DNA of 64,000 bases from Butyrivibrio sp. MC2021 (GCF_000621605.1 NZ_JHXX01000001.1:434001-498000), one strand, 5' to 3'; counted from the first letter of the stretch, positions 15,481 through 24,810 are shown. The notes: generated from the letters alone by a model not told the origin. A program made the numbers and translations.

Positions 15481-17060
15481 TATCCGTCGGAAAGCCTCAC
15501 CTGATCTCCTGATTTGATTTCCTGAGTAGCTGTGGTTATAACGTATTCATAACCGTCAAGAGCGCCGTTGATAGCGGTGTTCTTATCATCCTGAGCCATA
15601 ACGGAAACATCGACTCTTGATGCCACATATCTGTTGCCCAAAGGACTGGACTTACTTACAACAATAAGAACAAATTTGCCGTTGATATCTGTCTTGATAG
15701 CGCTGTTGGGAACTATCATGTCATAGTCCACAGCTCTCTCGCCGATTGTCAGGGAAATATTCTGCCCCGGTGTAACATCCTGGCTCTCAATCTTGAAAGT
15801 GAGGAGCTTTCTGTTGGAAGGATCCGACTTATCATTTCTGATGCCGGTAAGTGTAGCCTTAAAGTCAGAACCGAACTGCCATGCGTTCTGAGGAAGCGCA
15901 GCATCACCAACCTTGAGCTTCTGAGCCTGAGCATTGGTAACAGAAAAGCTGGTGGTCATGTCCTTGCCGTCAACCTGGATAACAGCAATGGTCTCATCTG
16001 CTGAGGTGGACTCTCCGGCAACCTTGGATACGGAAGAAATCGTTCCTGCAACAGGAGCCTTAACTGAGGCTCCAACGGAAGCTTCCTCAAGCTTGGCTAT
16101 TTTTTCCTTCTGCTCTGTGATCTTATCCCTTGCCTGGCAAAGACTTATTTCTGTGTTAATGCTCTTCAAAAGCTCTGTTTTTTCTCTTTCAGCCACCACA
16201 AGCTCCTGAGCTGTTTTGTTCTTTTTCTGAGTAGCTGTGGCAAGTTTCTGAGAATAGCTGAGTCCCTGTTGAGTTCCGTAATTGGTAAGCTGAGAGGTAT
16301 CCTTGTTGTTGGATGCGATAAATCTCTCCAGCTCTTCTATTTTTTCCTGATCCCCGTTCTGCTGGGCAACAGTCAGGTCATACTCTGCCTGAGCGGTGGT
16401 ATATGCGGGAGTAGCCGCATTATAGGAATTGCCGGCAGCATCATAAGCAGCTGTCTGTGTAAGGAAGTCGATCTCAGCCTGAGCTGCTTCATCGGCAGCT
16501 TTTGCCGCATCATATTTGGCATCGGCAGCCCTAAGCTCAGCCTGATAGCTGTCATAGGTTGTCTTTTTGCCGTTTCTTACATTGGTTATAACATTGTCAG
16601 GAACATCTCCTGAAAAAAGAGACTGCTCATAAGAAAGCTCCAGAGTCTGAAGGGCCTCCTTAGCTTCCTTGAGCTCATCTGATTCCTTATCCTCAAGATA
16701 ATAGATGACATCTCCAATTTCCACGTGGGCGCCTTCTTTAACGGCAACACCGGAGATTTTTCTGGTCTCCTTAACAGTAACATTGTAAGGATCCTCAGCG
16801 CTCACGGTTCCTGAACCTCTTACCTGAGGGCTGATGGAGCCACTTTCAATCATCTGGGTTGCAACCTGCGGAAGCGAAAAGTTCATGATCGTATTGGAAA
16901 AAAGAGTGAGCACCAGCATCACCGACAAAAATGCGATTGTGATGTTCTTTATGGTGTCCTTTCTGTCTCTTTTCCCGTCCTTTGAAGGCTTTTTCTCCGA
17001 AAGCTGTTCCTCGGTGAACTCTCCGTCCAATTCATTCTTTTCATCAAAAAAATCTGACAT
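15480..17060 (-). CDS. HlyD/MacA-type membrane-fusion adaptor protein
   Basis: A 526-residue adaptor with a cytosolic acidic/basic N-terminus and one membrane helix (TIAFLSVMLVLTLFSNTIM). A biotinyl-lipoyl half follows (VAVKEGAHVEIGDVIYYLED), then a long Ala/Glu-rich coiled coil at about residues 115-315, the second lipoyl half (SVGASVKAPVAGTISSV) and a beta-barrel/MP domain. This layout is typical of adaptors that couple an inner-membrane ABC protein to the outside, including MacA-like partners of MacB in Gram-positives. The neighbouring MacB-type gene supports this. It lies 12 nt after the MalG-like permease gene. Confidence 0.88.
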   Translation of the reverse strand: MSDFFDEKNELDGEFTEEQLSEKKPSKDGKRDRKDTIKNITIAFLSVMLVLTLFSNTIMNFSLPQVATQMIESGSISPQVRGSGTVSAEDPYNVTVKETRKISGVAVKEGAHVEIGDVIYYLEDKESDELKEAKEALQTLELSYEQSLFSGDVPDNVITNVRNGKKTTYDSYQAELRAADAKYDAAKAADEAAQAEIDFLTQTAAYDAAGNSYNAATPAYTTAQAEYDLTVAQQNGDQEKIEELERFIASNNKDTSQLTNYGTQQGLSYSQKLATATQKKNKTAQELVVAEREKTELLKSINTEISLCQARDKITEQKEKIAKLEEASVGASVKAPVAGTISSVSKVAGESTSADETIAVIQVDGKDMTTSFSVTNAQAQKLKVGDAALPQNAWQFGSDFKATLTGIRNDKSDPSNRKLLTFKIESQDVTPGQNISLTIGERAVDYDMIVPNSAIKTDINGKFVLIVVSKSSPLGNRYVASRVDVSVMAQDDKNTAINGALDGYEYVITTATQEIKSGDQVRLSDG

Positions 17061-17072
17061 AACTACTCCCTC

Positions 17073-17999
17073 TTATCCCTTTATTCCTCCCTGGTAGGAG
17101 ATTCCCTCCACCAGATAGTCCTCGCCGTATAAGAATATCATCAACGGCGGAACCAGATAAATTACTGCTACTGCAAAAGCAAGACTAATTTCCCCTGTAT
17201 TAATCTTGGATAAAAATACCGAAAGCGGATGAAGTCCTGAATCCGGAAGAAGGATCAGAGGCTGTTCAACCATGTTCCAGTAATCGAAAAATACCAGTAT
17301 CGCTATTGAAGCTATGCCCCCTTTACACAGTGGCAGGTTAACTCTGGAAAAGATGTACCACTCGCTGGCACCGTCAATCTCCGCCGCTTCAATAACCTCT
17401 GTGGGAATCCTTTTCATGAACTTAGTCAAAAGATAAACCGCAAAGGGAGAAAAGAATCCCGGCAGCCATATAGCCCATCTCGTTCCGAAGATCCCCAAGG
17501 ACTTCGCAACCAGGAAATTGGGCACCAGTGTTACCTGATATGGCATAAGCATCATTATGATATATGAAAAAAAGATTACTCTTTTTAGCTTTCCGTCGTA
17601 TCTGGCGAAACCATATGAAGCCAGCGTTGCAATTCCCAGTTGCATCACAACTATGGGAACAGCGTAAATAATTGAATTCCAAAACTTGAACAGGTATTCC
17701 GGGCTCTTAAACAGCACTGTGTAATACTGGTAAAAGGTAACCATATCCGGAATAAACTTAAGATTCACGGTCTTGGAAACAAAGACCTTACCGCCCTTGG
17801 CAGTGGTGGCAAAAACACTTCCGTAATTGGCGCTTATCTCCGACGAGGACATAAAGGAATTGGTGATGGTCAAAATTATCGGAGTAAGGAACAAAACGGC
17901 AAAGAATAGAGCTGCCATGGTAACAAGGGCTGTCTTTAAACTGTTTATTCTCTTTTTTCGTTTTCGAATTCTTAAAATATATCTGTCATTCTTTCTCAT
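17073..17999 (-). CDS. Carbohydrate ABC transporter permease, MalG type
   Basis: A 308-residue inner-membrane permease with six predicted helices. The EAA loop reads EAAEIDGASEWYIFSRVNLP, the contact site for an ABC ATPase, and the terminus DYLVEGISYQGGIKG is typical of CUT1 MalG-like subunits. It pairs with the MalF-like gene 9 nt upstream. No matching MsmK/MalK ATPase is encoded in the operon, so it either borrows a housekeeping ATPase, as often happens in Firmicutes, or uses the ABC-2 ATPase at 21076. The first explanation is the more likely. Confidence 0.93.
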   Translation of the reverse strand: MRKNDRYILRIRKRKKRINSLKTALVTMAALFFAVLFLTPIILTITNSFMSSSEISANYGSVFATTAKGGKVFVSKTVNLKFIPDMVTFYQYYTVLFKSPEYLFKFWNSIIYAVPIVVMQLGIATLASYGFARYDGKLKRVIFFSYIIMMLMPYQVTLVPNFLVAKSLGIFGTRWAIWLPGFFSPFAVYLLTKFMKRIPTEVIEAAEIDGASEWYIFSRVNLPLCKGGIASIAILVFFDYWNMVEQPLILLPDSGLHPLSVFLSKINTGEISLAFAVAVIYLVPPLMIFLYGEDYLVEGISYQGGIKG

Positions 18000-18008
18000 A
18001 TCAAAAGC

Positions 18009-18932
18009 TTATCCTTCCACATCCTTGCCGTATCTGTTCTCGATACTGTACATGATAAATACCAGCCCTGTAACCACGATAAACATTATGATCGCGGCAG
18101 AAGAAAGCTTTTGATAATCCAGTGACGTAAAGGTGTTGTTCATAAAATGCTGCAGCATATACAGCGGATCATAGGGATAATCTCCCGTCATAAGATATAC
18201 TTCCCTGAATACCTTGAAGGAATTGATAAGAGACATGATAGTCACAAAAAGTATTGTGGAAGAAAGATATCTTAACTTGATCATCCAGAAAACCTGGAAT
18301 TTATTGGCATTTTCCAGAGCCGCAACCTCCAAAAGATCCTTGGGGATGCTGGCCAGGGCTGCCATAAAGAGGATCATGTTATAGCCCAGGTTTTTCCATA
18401 GAAACAGCGCCACGATAACAACCTGTGCATAATCGGATTTTAGCCAGTCAATGCGCCCGCCACCGAATACCTGAAGTGCATTGTTCACGATACCGTTCTG
18501 GTGGAACATAACCTGCCAGATAAGTACCACAGAAGCCGTGGGAACCATAAGAGGGCTTAAAAAGAAGGACCTGAAATAGCTCTTAAAGGGAATCCTGGAT
18601 TCCATAACAGCCGCCAGAAACAGTGAAAGCAACACCGCCAGCGGAACAGCCACAAAAGAAAACTTAAAGGTGTTTAAGCCCGCAAGCCTGAAGGCTGCAT
18701 TGTTCCATACGTTAACATAGTTCCTGAAGCCCACAAATTCCATCTGTATGGGATTATTTATCACAGAATAATAAATAACCACAAAAAATGGGGCCACAAA
18801 GAACAGGAATACGCCCAGTAGCGAAGGAAGGAGAAAGAGCCAGGATAAAGCGCTCTTTCTCTCGTTAGCTGTAAGCTTTCCCTTCACCAGTCTATGTAGT
18901 TTGTCTTTTTGGAAGAAACAAAACTTTTTCAA
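18009..18932 (-). CDS. Carbohydrate ABC transporter permease, MalF type
   Basis: A 307-residue permease. It has an N-terminal helix (WLFLLPSLLGVFLFFVAPFF), further helices and an EAA loop in the form EVAALENANKFQVFWMIKL. This is the usual CUT1 partner of MalG-like proteins. The start is immediately after the stop of the DUF6449-type permease at 18933. It presumably forms the translocation path for a sugar delivered by the lipoprotein at 11766. Confidence 0.92.
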   Translation of the reverse strand: MKKFCFFQKDKLHRLVKGKLTANERKSALSWLFLLPSLLGVFLFFVAPFFVVIYYSVINNPIQMEFVGFRNYVNVWNNAAFRLAGLNTFKFSFVAVPLAVLLSLFLAAVMESRIPFKSYFRSFFLSPLMVPTASVVLIWQVMFHQNGIVNNALQVFGGGRIDWLKSDYAQVVIVALFLWKNLGYNMILFMAALASIPKDLLEVAALENANKFQVFWMIKLRYLSSTILFVTIMSLINSFKVFREVYLMTGDYPYDPLYMLQHFMNNTFTSLDYQKLSSAAIIMFIVVTGLVFIMYSIENRYGKDVEG

Positions 18933-21104
18933 TTAATTATCTGTATCCCTGATGACAAACTCAGGAATCTTCCCCTTTAAAAATGAATAGGATAACCAGC
19001 CTTCAGCAGGTGCACCGTCATAATTTACCTGAACCGAGTACTTGGTATCATCAAATTTAGTATAATCATACCATTTTCCATAATACTCCGTCATAACCGA
19101 TGCTTCAAGAATTCTCTCGATATCCTCTTTGGATTCATAGGTGACTTCAACAGGCTCAACATCAGGCCATTCCTCACCATCTGCAAATTCCTCAGGATCC
19201 ATTCCCGGAAGATAATTAACAATCTTTATACTGTCAATCATATCCACGGTGATTTCAGAATAATTATAAATATCATATTTTTTGAGAAGCTCAATGGTAT
19301 TGGTATAGCTGTCGTAAATTCGGAAATTCAAATTTCCATATTTATCGCCGCTGATGCTGTAGTCAATCTCACCGACAGGAAGCTTGTCACGGAGCTTTGT
19401 ATATCCGAAGTTTTCAAGAAGGTCCTTACGAAGAGCATCACTGATCTCGTCATAGCTTCCGATCTTGGCTGTTTTAGCACCGTTGCAGCTTGTAAATGTC
19501 AGATCACGTTTCTTATTGTATTTATCTTCGTTTCTGAAGGCCTCATCATTAAAAAAGTTGAAGCTGCCTTCAATATACTCTTTGCTGGCAAAAATACTGT
19601 CCATAAGAGCAGGATCAGTATCATCCGGAATCATGATCCTTCTGTAGACCTCTCTTCCGTTTTTAAGCCTGTACATGATACTGAATTCCCAGGCGTTTTT
19701 ATCATACTCCTCATTATTGCGATACCTGGTACCGGCTTCATTCATTTCCTTCATGCCTATTTTGGCAAGCTTCAGGAAATCTTCGGTATTGGTGATGAAC
19801 ATATAATTCTTTTGATAATTATTGAAATAATCACCCTGCCCCAGATAAAGCGCCAGTCCGTTGTCATAATCACTAAGGATACAGCAGCTCTCTACCCTTC
19901 CCTCTGAAGGAACATAGCTGTCATATCCGATAAGGTCCCCTTTGAAAATCACAAACACCAGAGATAAAAGTGCCAGAGCAATAACGGTCTGACCTTTTCC
20001 CTTGGCAAAAGCCTTGATATCCCCCGAAAGAATTATCTCAGCAATGACACAGCTGGTCAGAGTTGCAAGAATCATGCAAAGAAACAGGATCAGATAAAGC
20101 TTCTCGTTCCAGACAATCGTGTATATCTCTCTTACAAGCAATCCAACTCCCAGGCCTACAGCTATGGATGCCACAATCTTTACAAGCCATCTGAATGGTC
20201 TGTAAACTATGGTCTTTCCTGCCCACTCAGCCTTTCTTGCCCTTGCGGCAACTCCCACAAGAACAAGGCTCACTACTGCAACGATCAGAGTATCCAGGTC
20301 GTGCCAGAAGCTCACATCCACAAATCTCATAACAGATTCAGTATTAAGAAGGAAATCCTTCTCCTGAGACAGCTCTGTAAATCTTAACATAACAGTAGCT
20401 CTGTCAAATATCGGAGATGCAATTACATTAAGGTCCTCATTGTAGCTGCATGTGTCAAAAAATAACCTCGTATATCCAAAGAGCTCACCGCCTAAAACCA
20501 CGGAAATGCATCCGAAAAACATGGTAAGAAGAACTGCCATGGGAATGGTTCCGCTGAGCATCATGGCAAGAACAGTCAGGTTATATATAGCAAGGAAGAA
20601 CACTATGGTTCTTAAGGTCTCAAGAAGCACCATCAAAAGAAGCGGTCCGCTTATGGCTCCGTAGCAGGCTGCCACGATAAGTCCCAAAACTTCCACCAGG
20701 AGATAAATGATAAGGAAGGTGGATACCGCATTGAAGATGTTCTTGGTAACCCTCTGCCTTCTGGTTGTGGGCTGGCTCATATAAAAGTCAAGCTGACTCT
20801 GGCTGAACATATATGAGAATCCCTGAAAGGCAAACATAAATGCAACGAAAGCTATCAGTGCCCATCCTAACTGGTCCATACCCATTATTCTGGATACAGC
20901 ACGGAGTTTTTCCTGAAAAAGAACATCCGGCGTCTGATGATAGATCCTGGCGTAGTTCGATGCTCTGGAAAGCATCATTATAAGTGCCAGAACGTAATAG
21001 GCTGCCATCAATGGCAAAGCTATAAAAGAAGTCCAAAGTGTTCTGGAAATGTATTTTCTGTGGTTCTTCATTTTTTCAGTCAAGGATAAATTTTTTGATG
21101 TCAT
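18933..21104 (-). CDS. ABC-2-type permease with C-terminal extracytoplasmic domain (DUF6449-like)
   Basis: A 723-residue membrane protein. Residues about 20-390 hold six or more helices, including QSQLDFYMSQPTTRRQRVTK after the second, a hallmark of Lachnospiraceae exporters paired with YtrB-type ATPases. After a last helix (VIALALLSLVFVIFKGDLIG), about 320 residues of soluble, probably extracytoplasmic sequence follow, with tyrosine- and aspartate-rich text. It overlaps the ATPase gene by 29 nt, which supports a dedicated pair. The exported substrate is unknown; related Ytr systems respond to cell-wall stress. Confidence 0.86.
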   Translation of the reverse strand: MTSKNLSLTEKMKNHRKYISRTLWTSFIALPLMAAYYVLALIMMLSRASNYARIYHQTPDVLFQEKLRAVSRIMGMDQLGWALIAFVAFMFAFQGFSYMFSQSQLDFYMSQPTTRRQRVTKNIFNAVSTFLIIYLLVEVLGLIVAACYGAISGPLLLMVLLETLRTIVFFLAIYNLTVLAMMLSGTIPMAVLLTMFFGCISVVLGGELFGYTRLFFDTCSYNEDLNVIASPIFDRATVMLRFTELSQEKDFLLNTESVMRFVDVSFWHDLDTLIVAVVSLVLVGVAARARKAEWAGKTIVYRPFRWLVKIVASIAVGLGVGLLVREIYTIVWNEKLYLILFLCMILATLTSCVIAEIILSGDIKAFAKGKGQTVIALALLSLVFVIFKGDLIGYDSYVPSEGRVESCCILSDYDNGLALYLGQGDYFNNYQKNYMFITNTEDFLKLAKIGMKEMNEAGTRYRNNEEYDKNAWEFSIMYRLKNGREVYRRIMIPDDTDPALMDSIFASKEYIEGSFNFFNDEAFRNEDKYNKKRDLTFTSCNGAKTAKIGSYDEISDALRKDLLENFGYTKLRDKLPVGEIDYSISGDKYGNLNFRIYDSYTNTIELLKKYDIYNYSEITVDMIDSIKIVNYLPGMDPEEFADGEEWPDVEPVEVTYESKEDIERILEASVMTEYYGKWYDYTKFDDTKYSVQVNYDGAPAEGWLSYSFLKGKIPEFVIRDTDN

Positions 21105-21981
21105 ACCCCACTACCTCCGTCTCACTTATAAATATCTCCTCAAGGGAAAGGGCCAGAACTTCATAGAAAACAGGATTGCCTCTCTTAAAGGCTGTCTCAA
21201 TCTCTTCTCTGTCGCCTCTTACAGTGATCGTATGAAGCCTTCCCCTCTTTTCATGGATAAGAACCTTGAGTCCCTCCAGGGCCTTCTTCTCATCCTCCTC
21301 ACTGCCAAATACACACTGAACCTTCTGCATCTGCAGCTTCATATCTGCTATATCCTGGGAAAGAATCACGCCGCCCTTATGAAGAAGTCCCACGTGATCG
21401 CAGATATCCTCCAACTCTCTAAGATTGTGTGAAGCAATTACAGGTGTAAGCCCTCTGTCTGCCATATCTGCGGCAAATAGGCTCTTAACTCCCTGTCTCA
21501 CCACCGGATCAAGGCCATCGAAGGTCTCGTCGCAAAGGATATACTTGGTTCCTGCGCAAAGCCCAAGAAGAATGGACACCTGCTTTTTCATACCCTTGGA
21601 AAAAGTATTGATCCTTCGGCCCTTTTCCAAACCAAATCCGTCGCAGAATTTGAAGAATCTCTCCTTATCAAAGTTCTCATAGATTCCCTCAAAGTAGTCT
21701 GCCATATCCTCCGGTGTGGAATTTGGAAGAAAGAACTGATCGTCTGAGATATAAAATATATCCTTCTTAACATCGGGATTGTCATACACCGGTCTGTTGT
21801 CCACAAGGACAATTCCCGAATCAGGCTTAATTACTCCTGAAAGGATCCTGAGCAATGTACTCTTTCCTGCGCCATTGGTTCCAAGAAGTCCGAACACTTC
21901 TCCGTCAGATACATTAAGAGTTACACGATTGACAGCTTTTATGTTGTCGAAGGATTTTTCAAGATCTAATAATTCAATCAT
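21076..21981 (-). CDS. ABC transporter ATP-binding protein, YtrB-like
   Basis: A 301-residue ATPase. Walker A is GLLGTNGAGKST at residues 31-42. The signature is FSKGMKKQ (127-134), a variant of LSGGQ common in ABC-2 drug/YtrB ATPases. Walker B is YILCDET with Asp151 and catalytic Glu152, and the switch histidine is in VIASHN. It overlaps the repressor gene by 4 nt (ATGA) and the permease gene by 29 nt. It energises the 18933 permease; whether it also serves the MalF/MalG-like pair is open. Confidence 0.94.
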   Translation of the reverse strand: MIELLDLEKSFDNIKAVNRVTLNVSDGEVFGLLGTNGAGKSTLLRILSGVIKPDSGIVLVDNRPVYDNPDVKKDIFYISDDQFFLPNSTPEDMADYFEGIYENFDKERFFKFCDGFGLEKGRRINTFSKGMKKQVSILLGLCAGTKYILCDETFDGLDPVVRQGVKSLFAADMADRGLTPVIASHNLRELEDICDHVGLLHKGGVILSQDIADMKLQMQKVQCVFGSEEDEKKALEGLKVLIHEKRGRLHTITVRGDREEIETAFKRGNPVFYEVLALSLEEIFISETEVVGYDIKKFILD

Positions 21982-22364
21982 GCGTTGCCTCCCCTTTTTG
22001 TTTTTGATTCAATTCTCTGCCTTATCTCTGTCATTAGTTCATCCATTGGTATTCCGATGTCATCAGCCTCCTTAAGAAGCTCCAATACGGATTGGATAAG
22101 CTCTTCCTTTTTGCTGTCCTTAAGGGAATCGTTGCCCTTTACAAAGTTGCCCCTTCCCTTGACAGTGTAGATAAAGCCTTGTCTTTCCAATTCGGCATAT
22201 GCCTTTTGGACAGTGTTGGGATTCGTAGACAGCTCAATAGCCAGGCTCCTGACAGATGGCATCTGATCATCCGCCTGAAGTATGCCCTTGTAGATCTGAA
22301 ATTTGAAATTCTCTACGATCTGCTCGTAGATAGGCCTGGAATCCTGATAATCAATTAGTTTCAT
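21978..22364 (-). CDS. GntR-family repressor, YtrA subfamily
   Basis: A 128-residue regulator. The winged helix at residues 1-70 has the GntR pattern (RPIYEQIVENFKFQI, MPSVRSLAIELSTNPNTVQK). It is followed by a short helical dimerisation tail, as in YtrA, rather than a large ligand domain. The GGGTGGGG sequence before ATG 22364 supports this start over the upstream frame. As first gene of the operon, with a matching palindrome over the start site, it probably represses its own transcription and that of the seven genes behind it. Confidence 0.93.
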   Translation of the reverse strand: MKLIDYQDSRPIYEQIVENFKFQIYKGILQADDQMPSVRSLAIELSTNPNTVQKAYAELERQGFIYTVKGRGNFVKGNDSLKDSKKEELIQSVLELLKEADDIGIPMDELMTEIRQRIESKTKRGGNA

Positions 22365-22405
22365 ATCGCCCCACCCTAAAACACGTTTACAGTTGCTGTG
22401 AATTA

Positions 22406-22430
22406 AGTGTACTAACATTACTAGCACAGT
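22406..22430 (-). promoter_or_regulatory. Palindromic operator for the YtrA-type repressor
   Basis: An imperfect 25-bp palindrome (plus strand) with arms AGTGTACTA and TAGCACAGT around a 7-bp centre; 7 of 9 arm positions match. It resembles the TGTA...TACA operators of YtrA regulators. It begins 3 bp after the -10 box, so it covers the predicted transcription start. Confidence 0.72.
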
Positions 22431-22433
22431 TAA

Positions 22434-22462
22434 ATAATAAACGCATATCTAAATATTTGCAA
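22434..22462 (-). promoter_or_regulatory. Promoter of the GntR/ABC/adaptor operon
   Basis: On the minus strand: TTGCAA (22462-22457), exactly 17 bp, then TATTAT (22439-22434). It lies 70 bp upstream of the repressor start codon, with the operator just downstream. Confidence 0.75.
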
Positions 22463-22463
22463 G

Positions 22464-22506
22464 TAAAAAAGCTTCACTTTTTCAAAAAAGAAAAAGTGAA
22501 GCTCTT
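22464..22506 (-). terminator. Intrinsic terminator of the 22.5-25.7 kb operon
   Basis: On the minus strand a 13-bp perfect stem GCTTCACTTTTTC/GAAAAAGTGAAGC with a 6-T loop is followed by TTTTTT. It separates the ABC/MscS operon from the repressor-headed operon. Confidence 0.92.
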
Positions 22507-22519
22507 TAAGCATCCGTTA

Positions 22520-23473
22520 TTATCTCTTATCCTTATCAATAAATTCCAGAAGAATGATAGCCAGGGCTACATATACCACGATCCAAAATACAAGCCACCT
22601 CCAGCAGGTCAATACAATTTCGCTGTCAAAATTGTATTCCTGCTTCTGGTTTAGCTCGCCGGACTTCATAAGAAGCTCATCCCTGAGCTGATTTTCCTCA
22701 ATATATCTGAAGGTTTCCAGCAAGGGCTTTTCACCCTCCACCTCCAGGTTTGACATTTTCAGGGCGCTGTTCCAAACAGAGACCATAGGCAGTGAGTTGT
22801 AATCACCCTGGGCACAAAGAGCAGTTTGCCCCCACTTGGTGGCCGTCAGGTTGGTAATGAACATGGCATCCTCAGGAACACTGAAATAGCCTCCGGAAAA
22901 AAGCAGCTGAACTATCAAAAGAAAAGGCATAACAGTCATGGCTGTGGTAGTTGTCCTTGATAAAGCAGATACCAAAAGCGCCAGCATATCAGCGGCATAT
23001 GTAACAAGAAACATTGTGATTCCGAAATCCACTAAGGGCCATGGAGTAACAAGGCTCTGTTCCGGCAAACTCATTTTCATAAACAGGCAGACAAAAACAG
23101 AAATAACCACCTGAAGAAGACAGAGAACACATTGATATATCATGTGGGAAGCAATATAGGCACTTATATGAAGTCCTGCCCTGTGCTCTCTTTTCAGTAT
23201 AGCCCTCTCCCTGCATATTACCTGTATGGAGTTAAAAAAGCCGTTCCAGACACAGATACAGGCCAGGGCAAAGGTGCCCATGATCGTTCCTTCCATGGTC
23301 TTAAAGTTATTGGCTCCCACCGTGAAGCATACAAGGCCGGCTATAATAGCTGCCATGGGGAGTACCTTCCAGTCATTCTGGAACAAAAACATTCTGAAAA
23401 GCTTTCCAAGATAGATGAAAGTCTGAGCAAAGCGCCCTCTGTGTTTATACTGATAGTCATCCATAACCTTCAC
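22520..23473 (-). CDS. ABC-2 family (ABCG-like) permease
   Basis: A 317-residue membrane protein with about six helices. These include MAAIIAGLVCFTVG near residue 41, a run ending in FLVTYAADMLALLVSA, and a C-terminal helix (WWLVFWIVVYVALAIILLEF-like). The pattern, with VICRERAILKREHRAGL between helices and a loop before the last helix, matches ABC2_membrane subunits of the ABCG/White type. It overlaps the ATPase gene by 4 nt. It is probably an exporter; the substrate is unknown. The last gene before the terminator. Confidence 0.85.
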   Translation of the reverse strand: MKVMDDYQYKHRGRFAQTFIYLGKLFRMFLFQNDWKVLPMAAIIAGLVCFTVGANNFKTMEGTIMGTFALACICVWNGFFNSIQVICRERAILKREHRAGLHISAYIASHMIYQCVLCLLQVVISVFVCLFMKMSLPEQSLVTPWPLVDFGITMFLVTYAADMLALLVSALSRTTTTAMTVMPFLLIVQLLFSGGYFSVPEDAMFITNLTATKWGQTALCAQGDYNSLPMVSVWNSALKMSNLEVEGEKPLLETFRYIEENQLRDELLMKSGELNQKQEYNFDSEIVLTCWRWLVFWIVVYVALAIILLEFIDKDKR

Positions 23474-24810
23474 CCCACCTTCTCTTTTATTCTGTCAGCG
23501 TATTTTTCAACGAACTCATCGGCTCTGCCTTCTCCACCCTCATCCTTCTGATTGATGGTAAGAAGGATCTCTTCCATGGAATTCTTACCAAAGAACTCAT
23601 AGGCTTCCTTAACAGGTCCATACCAGGCAAGTCTTCCCGTCCTGTTGGCATCCTTTGCAAGAACGATCACATCATCAAAAAGATCTATGACTCTGTCAGG
23701 AGTATGGGTAATTACCACAACAATCTTGCCTGAATCAGCTATATCCCTGAGGCTCACAAAAAGATTTCTGGCCACTACGCCGTCAAGACCGGAATCCGGT
23801 TCATCCAGGATAAAAAGATCCGGATTGGAGATAAACTCCATGGCAATGGAAAGTCTCTTTCTCTGGCCGCCGGAAAGCTTTTCAACCAGGTTGTGCTTTA
23901 CTGATTCCAGGCCGAACTGATCTAGCATTCTGGCTATTCTGTTTTCTCTTTCCATGACTGAGGCTTCCACGGGAAGTCGCATAAGTGCTGAATCAGTAAT
24001 CGTATTTAAAACTGTATCATTTCCCCTGACAAGATCCTGCTGAGGAACAAAGCCGATATTGTACTTCATCTTAGAATACTCTTTGTAGATATCCATTTGG
24101 TCAAGCTTGATATTGGCATTGGCTTTTTCATAGCCTGTCACAGCATTGAGATATGTGGTCTTACCGGCTCCTGACCCTCCGAGAAGAAGAACCATATGTC
24201 CCTTGGGTATCGTCATATGAATATCCTTGAGCAGAGTTTTCTTTTTAAAGAAATCAATAACAGTCCTGTCGGTAATATTTACAGTAAGGCCTTCATCAAT
24301 AGCCTCGATGTCATGTCCCAGGGTTTTGGCAGCATCTTTTTTCCTATGATCCTCATATATCTTTGAGGGAACAAAACTCTTTGATACTCCCCAGATAAAT
24401 ACTGTAAGGGCCTCAAAAAAGCCAAAGCCCAGCAGCCATAATTTTCTTCGGTTAAAAATCTTACATAAGCCAAGATAAATCTTGATCATGTAGATATAAT
24501 TAGCCACCAGAATTCCCAGCATCGGAATTGACAGAAACAGAACCACCTTATTATACGCACCGAAAATCCGCATCAGTATGGTTATAACATATCCGATGGC
24601 ATTCAAAACAGAATAAGTGCGGCCTTCCTTCTCCTTGTCGGCACAGAGGGCAATGTTATACTCTCTTGCCACAGGTACGAATGCAAATATCTTTCTTACT
24701 CCGCATTTTTTAAAGATAAAAAAGTAGCCTATAGTCACCAGAATGTATCGTATTATCCCGATTACATCCTGAAAATTAAATACTCCGTCATTTATAAATA
24801 AAGATATCAT
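23470..24810 (-). CDS. ABCG-type ATPase with N-terminal membrane domain
   Basis: A 446-residue protein. Residues 1-145 hold four hydrophobic segments around a DUF5684-like motif (CGVRKIFAFVPVAREYNIAL). The ABC domain starts at about 170: Walker A GGSGAGKTT (211-219), a Q loop, signature LSGGQRKRLSIA, Walker B LFILDEPDSGLDG and switch VITHT. The ABC part is closest to ABCG/White exporters. Overlaps of 4 nt at both ends tie it to the 22520 permease and to the MscS gene. Carrying a membrane segment in front of the ATPase is an unusual order. Confidence 0.9.
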   Translation of the reverse strand: MISLFINDGVFNFQDVIGIIRYILVTIGYFFIFKKCGVRKIFAFVPVAREYNIALCADKEKEGRTYSVLNAIGYVITILMRIFGAYNKVVLFLSIPMLGILVANYIYMIKIYLGLCKIFNRRKLWLLGFGFFEALTVFIWGVSKSFVPSKIYEDHRKKDAAKTLGHDIEAIDEGLTVNITDRTVIDFFKKKTLLKDIHMTIPKGHMVLLLGGSGAGKTTYLNAVTGYEKANANIKLDQMDIYKEYSKMKYNIGFVPQQDLVRGNDTVLNTITDSALMRLPVEASVMERENRIARMLDQFGLESVKHNLVEKLSGGQRKRLSIAMEFISNPDLFILDEPDSGLDGVVARNLFVSLRDIADSGKIVVVITHTPDRVIDLFDDVIVLAKDANRTGRLAWYGPVKEAYEFFGKNSMEEILLTINQKDEGGEGRADEFVEKYADRIKEKVG

